Below, piece by piece: positions 58,501 to 64,000 of a DNA stretch of 64,000 nucleotides. The notes below the pieces were generated by a model. It was not told where the DNA came from and did no database searches. It worked only from the letters and a program-made list of their open reading frames with translations. Both the position numbers and the translations under genes were made by a program. Source of the DNA: Eupeodes corollae (lineage: Eukaryota; Arthropoda; Insecta; Diptera; Syrphidae). The stretch is taken from NCBI RefSeq assembly GCF_945859685.1, contig NC_079148.1, positions 56,926,421 to 56,990,420 of the forward strand, read 5' to 3'. Position 1 is the stretch's first letter; each line of letters opens with the position of its first letter.

Positions 58501-61500
58501 CAAAAATCTGCCAAAAGTCTCTTATAAAGAGGACCAAGGAGATAATGACAACTTTTTATTATATGCCGAATCTATAATTAATAAGATTCCAAAAGACTTC
58601 CAAGAAATTAATGAAATGGAAGATAAAGATAAATGGTTAGAAGCCATAAAAGAGGAACTTAATTCACTGGAAGTGAATAATACTTGGTCGATTGTACAAA
58701 GACCAATTAACAAAAATATTGTAAAATGTAAATGGGTTTTTACTATTAAAAATGATTTAAGCGGAAACCCATCTAGGTATAAAGCTCGACTTGTCGCTAA
58801 GGGTTTTAGCCAAAAATACTTAGAGGATTATAGCGAAACATTCGCCCCAGTTGTTCGAATTACCACTTTTCGAATTATTCTAGCATTCGCTTGCCAATTC
58901 AATTTACTTATCCATCAAATGGATGTAAAGTCAGCTTTTTTAAATGGATTCCTAAAGGAAGATATTTATATGACTATACCAGAAGGTATTACCAAAAAGA
59001 GTGATAATTTGGTATGTAAATTGAATAAAGCGATATATGGGCTGAAACAATCAGCTAGGTGCTGGTTTCAACGTTTCGATGAAGTTTTAAAAAATTGTCA
59101 TTTCAAAAACTCACCTAACTATCATTGTCTATATTTTCTAGATAGAGGACATCCAAATCAAAATATTTACCTCATTCTTTATGTTGATGATCTTTTGATC
59201 GTAACAGGAGATTTAGAAACTATGAAAAACTTTAAAATCTATTTAACACAACAATTCGAAATGGTTGATATGAATGAAATAAAGTTGTTTTTAGGGATAA
59301 GAGTTTTAAGAAAAGAAAATGAAATTGCTATGGATCAAAGTATTTATTTAAACAATGTTTTAAAAAGATTTAATATGGAAAATTGTAAGCCCATAGGTAC
59401 TCCTCTAGCAGTCAAATTAGACACAAAAGCGTTGATGTCTGATGAAGAGTTTAACGCTCCTTGTCGAAACCTTATTGGTTGTTTGATGTACGCAATGTTG
59501 TGTACTCGTCCCGATCTTTGCACATCAATTAATTTCCTTAGTAGATTCCAAAACAAAAACAACAAAGAACTTTGGCAAAATATAAAAAGAGTTTTAAGAT
59601 ATATAAAGGGTACGATCAATTTTAAATTGAGGTATACAAAAGTACCGTATAAAGATTTGTTAGTCGGATTTGTAGATGCCGATTGGGGTGGTTGTGAAAC
59701 CGACAGAAAAAGTACAACCGGTTATTTATTCAAATTGTTTGGCGATAATTTAATTTGCTGGAATACAAAACGGCAGAATTCAGTTGCAGCTTCATCTACT
59801 GAAGCTGAATATATGGCACTCTTTGAGGCTGTCCGAGAGGCTTTATGGTTAAAGTCATTGTTAAAAAGCATTGATATTATAATCAATGAATCGATCGCAA
59901 TCTTTGAAGATAACCAGAGTTGTATCTCCTTAGCAAACAACCCAATATCTCACAAACGATCTAAACATGTCGATATCAAATATCATTTTAGTAGAGAACA
60001 GGTAGAAAATAAAACAATTATTCTTAAATATATTCCTACAGAAAACCAACTCGCCGACGCCTTCACCAAGCAACTACCATCACCAAAGTTTGCCGAAATC
60101 ATCTTTAACATCGGTCTAAGAGAATACATTTTTTTTTAAGTATGTTATTTACGTTTTCATATAATATAATATGTATAAATTAAACTACATATATAATATA
60201 TAATACATTTTTGTTTATCCAAATATCTAATTTTTTTTTAATTATTTGTATCAATTGTTTTAAACTTTTAAAATTATTTGTATTTTGAGGGCGGCTATTG
60301 AGTTTGCACCTTAAGGCAAAATACAATCCTTTAGTATTCAACTTTATAACTTTATTTGTCAAAAAGCAACCTATGAGTTTTTTATATTATAAGGGGAATT
60401 CCCTAATATCTATGATTTGTATGCTTTAATACAATTGTTCTTTTTCCTTCTTTTTCATTCTTTCTTTGTAAGATAGCCTTAGTGTATGCATTAAAAGTTT
60501 TTTTAAATACAAAAGCGTTTATTATTATTTCAACTGAAAATACCAATAGGCATTTTGCTAAGATTTGACCAAAGGCGAACCCAAGCACATAACACAAAGT
60601 TTTCTAACGAACAACAAAGTCATAGGTTAGGTTGGAGTAGCTGTCCAGATGTCATTGACACACGTAGACCTCAAGGGTCCATTGTGATACCACTAATGAG
60701 GTTACTCATGGGAGAGTAATGAACTTAAACTAACCATTTTGTACTTTTAATAAAAGTTAGAGAGACGTTTTGTGTCAAAACAACAAAGTCATAGAATAAC
60801 AAAAAAGAATTTGTGTTCGGTAAGTGCGTAAAATTGTATTGATACTTAAGACTCAAACTTGACAACTTTTAAATTTTGTGTGTGTGAATTATGTAATCAA
60901 GGATGGAGGGGAACTACAATTTTAAGCCGAGCTATTTTGAGAAAGCACTTTTCATGACAAGAATTACTTTTAGAGGACTTACTACTTATACTTGGAATTG
61001 AAGCTCTTAAAGTTGGTGGCACTGACTTGAAAGTATGAACTATAAAAATGGGTTTTGCGATTAATGAGAGCGAAACAAAGAACAAGCTGTCATCAAGAAA
61101 GGACCTACAACACCGACGCCTCTGCTAAAACGTCACCATCGGCGGACGTAATTTTGAGGTAGCTAGGAACTTCGTCTACCTAGGCTACACTATGAACGCA
61201 GACAACAACGCCAGCGCTAAAATCAAACGAAGAATTACTCTATCTAACCGTTGTTTCTATGGACTAGGAAAGCAATTGAGTAGTAAAGCCATCTTTTACG
61301 CAACCAAGGTGTCACTATGTAAGACCCTATTCACCCCCGTCCTGATATAGACTATGACAAAACGCATGAAAGCACCTTGGGTAGTTTCGAGAGAAAGTTA
61401 TTCGCGTGATCTACGGTCCTGTAAGCATATAGAAAGTGAGTGCCTGGGTCACCAAAGCTTTAACCCGGAAAGTCTTGGAATCGTTGGGAAAGTGACCTTA

Positions 61501-62153
61501 CCCAATTGGGAGTGCGCAACTGAATCTGACATCTGACATCTAGCTAGGGGCCAGGCTAAATGGAGAAGTTTGTTAAGTAGGGCCCTAGTTTATAAAATAC
61601 TATAGTGCCACCTTAATTTTTTTCTTCATTTTTGAACTTCATCATGAGAATAGAATTATGTTTTCAATGACCGGTTTGACATGCTTCAAAGTTGGGATAA
61701 TCTTTTGAAAGTCTTCTTAGAGCATAAAAGAAAAACTTAAATAAAATTCGTTATACCTGTTGCCAGTCTTCACTCGATGTGCAGCGTGAAATAATTTCTC
61801 GAATTGTTGTTTGTCTTGAATTTGGATCTTCTCGTGCAACATAAATCGGTTGGGCACAGTTAATTATTCCTGAAAATTATATGTAATACTAGGTTTGTTT
61901 ATTTTCCAATTGTTGTAATTTAATTCAATACTTACTGCCCAATATTGGAGTTTCAGAAGTTTCTTTTTTGGCTACAATTGATGTTGGCCCTGTAACAACA
62001 ACAATAATAGAATCAACATAAGATGAATGAGGTGCTACCACAAGAATTGGTGCTTCTTTTTGTGATGCCTGCTTGCCAATGAATTTTATATAATGGAATG
62101 AACTTGAAGCGTAGACTAATCGCATAGTGTTTGCAACAATTTTTTGTGTTACT
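49445..62153 (-). CDS. LPCAT: Lysophosphatidylcholine acyltransferase, 3' eight exons (5' end missing)
   Basis: Exons, 5' to 3': 62153-61936, 61869-61757, 55468-55314, 55251-55114, 55052-54927, 54863-54713, 54473-54335, 49530-49445. Phases agree throughout, giving 374 aa plus stop. Acyltransferase motifs: HSSYVD (the H-x4-D catalytic motif), AEGTCTNRS, and PVQPV. EF-hand-like segments follow; the last (DHTNKGTISFDD) spans the junction of the last two exons. The enzyme reacylates lysophosphatidylcholine with acyl-CoA at the ER or lipid droplets (family knowledge). The N-terminus with its membrane segment is not in the recognised exons; it may lie upstream or beyond the window. It is convergent with Cubn. 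Three introns are inflated by transposons or unassigned DNA. Confidence 0.92.
49846..51322 (-). mobile_element. Ginger-like (KRBA2-related) integrase transposon
   Basis: About 1.5 kb with related inverted ends: GTTACCGGAAATGTATG on the left, TTTTACCGGAAGTGTATG on the right (reverse complement). Between them the minus strand holds broken frames: an integrase end (LLGPEVSIKVIENLKTYWP, then HDFTQNIETEEDLEKI, 50740-51110), a segment QQQAREMLNTRDKKFPSVSL with VPEVDRRRGDDARKIIGVIL (50399-50560), and a C-terminal LCNSKCHFSLPFKNK. The order is that of KRBA2-type proteins derived from Ginger DNA transposons, as I recall them. Many stops show a fossil. It lies in the last LPCAT intron. Confidence 0.6.
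51440..52881 (-). mobile_element. LINE relic E: ORF1 and endonuclease
   Basis: 52114-52881 is a 255-residue Ser/Asn-rich frame with a C-terminal FLSKLDPSTNALDINNFISN segment, like the end of LINE ORF1 proteins. Downstream, 51448-51990 encodes an apurinic-type endonuclease: LTETWLNNSFKDTELF, VGGGILFAVKNYL, IKLETGYLFIISVYIPPR and LLIEGDFNLPNLNW. A frameshift near 51726 splits it. The RT region is absent: the element stops beside the Ginger-like end. Confidence 0.8.
52862..53878 (+). mobile_element. LOA-like LINE 3' fragment with RNase H
   Basis: Sense frames: an RT-C-terminal piece (KSIPKHTDYTIPQLQFDRN), an RNase H domain at 53064-53453 (FYTDGSKTKEWVGGCVYSE, FQAELLAIKEVLSWL), continuing in another frame (LCWVPGHRDIPGYCKGDELA) and a CRSCMGEEEEDTVLHLLCTC cluster at 53348-53668, then a 3' UTR with GTGGTATCACAATGGGCC and a CAACCTAACC end. 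At least one frameshift (near 53370) and an unclear 5' truncation. It lies in the last LPCAT intron, antisense to that gene. Confidence 0.85.
55314..55468 (-). CDS. LPCAT: LPCAT exon with acyltransferase motifs III and IV
   Basis: This encodes VVIFAEGTCTNRSALIKFK and GAFYPGVPVQPVLLKYPN. EGTCTN is the substrate-binding block III of the PlsC-type family, and VPVQPV is block IV. The donor was set at GGGTT|GTAAGT rather than the earlier GT because it keeps the residue count of the GPG-x-L-x-x-LW junction. Only 216 bases separate it from the copia element. Confidence 0.92.
55685..55952 (+). repeat. Copia 5' LTR
   Basis: 268 bp. It differs from the 3' LTR by one substitution (A/G at position 7), a 20-base segment after TTTATTTGTCA that the 3' LTR lacks, a CTTT that the 3' LTR has twice, and one T. 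The ends pair as TATTG/CAATA. Confidence 0.95.
55953..55968 (+). other. Copia primer-binding site
   Basis: GGTTATTGGCCCAGTC starts at the base after the LTR. As I recall, Drosophila copia uses an internal half of initiator methionine tRNA that pairs with a sequence differing at one base. The site therefore points to the same unusual half-tRNA priming. Confidence 0.85.
56048..60139 (+). pseudogene. Copia gag-pol frame with two stop codons
   Basis: 1363 codons in a single frame: a gag capsid-like region (residues 1-220), zinc knuckle CDHCGRSNHIKANC, aspartic protease LLDSGATDHF, integrase with an HHCC finger (LWHKRLGH...CEACIYGKQ) and core (IHSDICGP, VYCDNGREY, SVAERMNRT), RT with HQMDVKSAFLNG and LYVDDLLIV, and RNase H with GFVDADWGGCETDRKSTTGY and STEAEYMAL. 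The stops are TAA at 57515-57517 (after YGKQSR) and TAG at 57860-57862, where the family has Gln in TPQQN. Both sit in the integrase. The element cannot move by itself unless readthrough occurs. Confidence 0.95.
60296..60548 (+). repeat. Copia 3' LTR
   Basis: 253 bp, preceded by a short purine-rich stretch GAGGGCGG that can serve as polypurine tract. It ends at ACCAATA and is followed by the GGCAT duplication. Confidence 0.95.
60626..60778 (-). mobile_element. 153 bp truncated LINE with 16 bp target duplication
   Basis: Flanked by exact copies of AACAACAAAGTCATAG (60610-60625 and 60779-60794). On the minus strand it includes GTGGTATCACAATGGACC and ends CTCCAACCTAAC, resembling the 3' UTR and terminus of the LOA-like fragment at 52862-53878. 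It is therefore a strongly 5'-truncated copy of a related LINE, placed by target-primed reverse transcription. Confidence 0.85.
61020..61560 (+). mobile_element. LINE relic, RT C-terminal segment
   Basis: Sense fragments: INESETKN, VTIGGRNFEVARNFVYLGYT, then KIKRRITLSNRCFYGLGKQL and VSLCKTLFTPVLI. These form the RT thumb and connection of an RTE-like or related LINE (a VYLG..I...KRRI.L.NRC..GL pattern). Two in-frame stops are visible (near 61125 and 61350). It lies in the LPCAT intron between 55469 and 61756. Confidence 0.75.
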
Positions 62154-62998
62154 CTGAAATGATAAAAACAAAAGATTTAAAACAAGTAGGTATAAGAATG
62201 ATTCGTAAGCATTTTTAATAGATTTGCCTATAGACTCAATTTGGAAGGAACTATTTTTTAATACTCCGCAAAAATTGATTTTTCCTCTTTAAAAATATAC
62301 ATTTCACGAGATTTTCTCTTCCTTAACTTGATACTAAATAAATTTTGATTTCAAATTCTACCTTTTGATGAGTCATATTGTCGGTTTAAGTATTCCAAAA
62401 CATGGGTTATTGGTTTAGAAAACACCAGGAATTGTGATTTGTCTTTTAAATTTTTGTTTGTCAAAAGGTGGCGCAAACTGAATTAATAAAGAAAACTTTT
62501 CAAGACTGTCTGTTAAATGCAGAACAAGTTCAAATATTGTAGACTAAATCCATATAAACTTTTAAATTTACATGTATACATTAAAAAAATATTTTTTGCT
62601 CTAATTTATACGCCACTTGAGTTTGTTGCAGACAAATAGATTTGATATCATTAATTCCACAGCAAAACAATAATAACAATTGTTTTAGCGTTGATGTATT
62701 TTGTTTGCATCTAATTTTTATTATAATTAGAAACACAGAAGTTGTAAGGAAAAAATAAATTGCAAAAGCAGCGTCATCTATAAGAATTAAGAATAACGAA
62801 GAAAAAGACATTGACAGAGTGAATCTTAGTGGCGTGACGCGTGACACTGTACTTGCTTCTTTGTAACAAATTAATAATGACCTAGTGAAATAGAAAATTA
62901 AATTTTCATTAGCTATGAAGGTAAATTAATAGAAAGTATTTATAATAATCCGACCGGAAAAGTTTTATTTTTGTATAGTGATCATTTTAAGAAAGATT
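62154..62998. other. Upstream of the first recognised LPCAT exon; nothing assigned
   Basis: By orientation the missing 5' exons of LPCAT could lie here or beyond the window. The open frame 62581-62847 (minus) is hydrophobic (SSLFLILIDDAAFAIYFFL), but I cannot match it to the LPCAT membrane segment, and it has no clean splice sites. I do not call it. Confidence 0.4.
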
Positions 62999-63845
62999 TT
63001 AGTATTTTTAGTATTTAGTATTTCTTTATTTCTTGATTAGCTTACACTTTAAGATACAATATCTTACAAATTTGCGAATATAACTTAATCTATGCATTAT
63101 TAAAGAAAAGTTTAAGTTCCTTTCCCATTTTTTCGTGTTATGAATACTTTTTATTTCTCGCGGCAATGAATTCCAAATTCTTACTGAGTTGATAAAGAAC
63201 TGACGTTCAGATGTAGGACATTGAAAACGCGGAATTAGTTTAATTCATTGTAAAGATCCACAGGTTGGCGAGTTAGAAGTATGTCAGAGAACAAGGTTAT
63301 TGTGCGGAATTTTATAAAATTCTCAACAGACATCGCAAGAAGTTGGAATGTGTACTGCGAAACTCTATCGTAACGTCGCGTCGCAGCCGAATATATCTTA
63401 TTGCGCTATTAAATGCAACCGTCAATTTCTTTTTACTCTCGAATTATAACTTACAAAAAATTTCACAGCCGTTAGTAAGCAGAGGTAAAATCAGCGTTTT
63501 CATTAGCAGAATTCTAATTGTTAAAGGAATAAAGTGCTGTGTTGACCATAGCATGCGTAGGACATCATACGATTTCACAATTGTGTTGTTTATATGATGT
63601 GTCCAGGTAAGGCTGCGGTTAAACACTACATCTAAATTTTTAGCTGAGTCAACGTAAGCAATAGGAAAGTTATTCAAAAGGATTGCTGGAAAGTAAGACA
63701 CATCAATTTTGTTTTTTGAAACCACGAGACACTTTGATTTCAACCAACGCTCAATCAGTGTTCAATAAGTCCCAATGGGCAGCTCAAATAGAGTTGGGTG
63801 TCATCAGCATACAGGCGTATTGAAAATTGTCTTACAATTGAAGGA
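62999..63845 (-). mobile_element. LINE relic F, RT C-terminal half
   Basis: Minus-strand fragments in order: NELPSIVRQFSIRLYADDTQLYLS (RT catalytic YADD, 63770-63850), a 99-residue frame at 63444-63743 with KSKCLVVSK, ILLNNFPIAYVDSAKNL and SLTWTHHINNTIVKSYDVLR, then RFQCPTSERQFFINSVRIWN-type C-terminus near 63180. The 3' end is a run of TAAATAC-like repeats near 62999-63020. Stops separate the pieces. Confidence 0.85.
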
Positions 63846-63849
63846 AGTT

Positions 63850-64000
63850 CGTTAACATAGATTACTTTTTGCCAGGTTATAACTTTTTTGCTAAAACAAA
63901 TGATGATTATTGTGCTGGAGGTGTAGGTTGTTTTGTTAAGGAAAATTATGAATGTGTATCAACTGTGTTAGATTTTGTAAGCGCTGATATATTAAAACTT
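63850..64000 (+). mobile_element. LINE G, endonuclease fragment, runs off the window
   Basis: An open sense frame to the window edge reads DYFLPGYNFFAKTNDDYCAG then GVGCFVKENYECVSTVLDFV, the N-terminal part of a LINE endonuclease. It is head to head with LINE relic F. The rest lies outside the window. Confidence 0.7.

Larger units (their letters stand above)
55685..60548 (+). mobile_element. Copia-like LTR retrotransposon
   Basis: 4864 bp, flanked by the direct repeat GGCAT (55680-55684 and 60549-60553). LTRs are 268 and 253 bp, beginning TATTGA and ending ACCAATA. The primer site GGTTATTGGCCCAGTC directly follows the 5' LTR. One long reading frame (56048-60139) has only two stops. It lies in the LPCAT intron between 55469 and 61756, antisense to the gene. 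In sequence and primer site it is close to Drosophila copia. Confidence 0.96.

Noticed and set aside
62581..62847. Hydrophobic minus-strand open frame as a missing LPCAT membrane exon
   Set aside because: It lacks similarity to the LPCAT N-terminal segment that I can recognise, and has no matching donor phase to exon 62153.
1..64000. CRISPR array, operon or phage features
   Set aside because: Spliced genes and eukaryotic transposons throughout; no regularly spaced short repeats with unique spacers were seen.

Overview
The window is nuclear DNA of a dipteran fly. The evidence is AT-rich sequence, many 50-75 bp GT-AG introns, two insect housekeeping-type genes, and transposon families typical of flies: a copia-like element with a copia-type primer site, a DD41D mariner, and I- and LOA-like LINEs. 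I cannot name the species. Two host genes are supported. (1) A complete cubilin orthologue (Cubn), + strand, 21368-41071: 26 coding exons, 11,001 nt of CDS whose splice phases all agree, 3666 aa, signal peptide, 8 EGF-like and 27 CUB domains. (2) A 5'-incomplete lysophosphatidylcholine acyltransferase (LPCAT), - strand, 62153 down to 49445: 8 exons with agreeing phases, carrying the acyltransferase motifs and a C-terminal EF-hand region. The two genes lie tail to tail. Layout: 1-8060 holds decayed repeats: an unclassified AACTTCCC repeat, a mariner relic, two inverted arms rich in a CACTTTGCAAA/GTTTCACCAAA motif, and two LINE relics. 8061-11100 and 12170-13670 hold nothing I can name. 11160-19496 is a broken sense LINE split by a young 4.5 kb Mag-like Ty3/gypsy element with two identical 139 bp LTRs and a CATCT target duplication. 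19497-21367 is the Cubn upstream region with another mariner fragment. Within Cubn only two introns are large: intron 9 holds an antisense LINE relic split by an AACTTCCC repeat, and intron 13 holds a 1.5 kb hAT relic with an exact 8 bp target duplication. About 100 bp past the Cubn poly(A) signals, a piggyBac-type element (41275-48563, TTAA flanks, 12 bp terminal inverted repeats) fills most of the intergenic space. It is itself split by a 1.3 kb DD41D mariner and a 3.4 kb I-like LINE. LPCAT introns carry a Ginger-like integrase element, a LINE with ORF1 and endonuclease, a LOA-like RNase H fragment, a nearly intact copia element (4864 bp, GGCAT duplication, two stop codons) and a 153 bp truncated LINE with a 16 bp duplication. 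The right edge has two head-to-head LINE fragments. No rRNA, credible tRNA, CRISPR array or operon was seen. I found no clear new biological system. The least explained items are the AACTTCCC repeat family, the repeat-rich inverted arms, the Ginger-like element with palindromic ends, and the copia LTRs that end in TATTG/CAATA rather than TG/CA.
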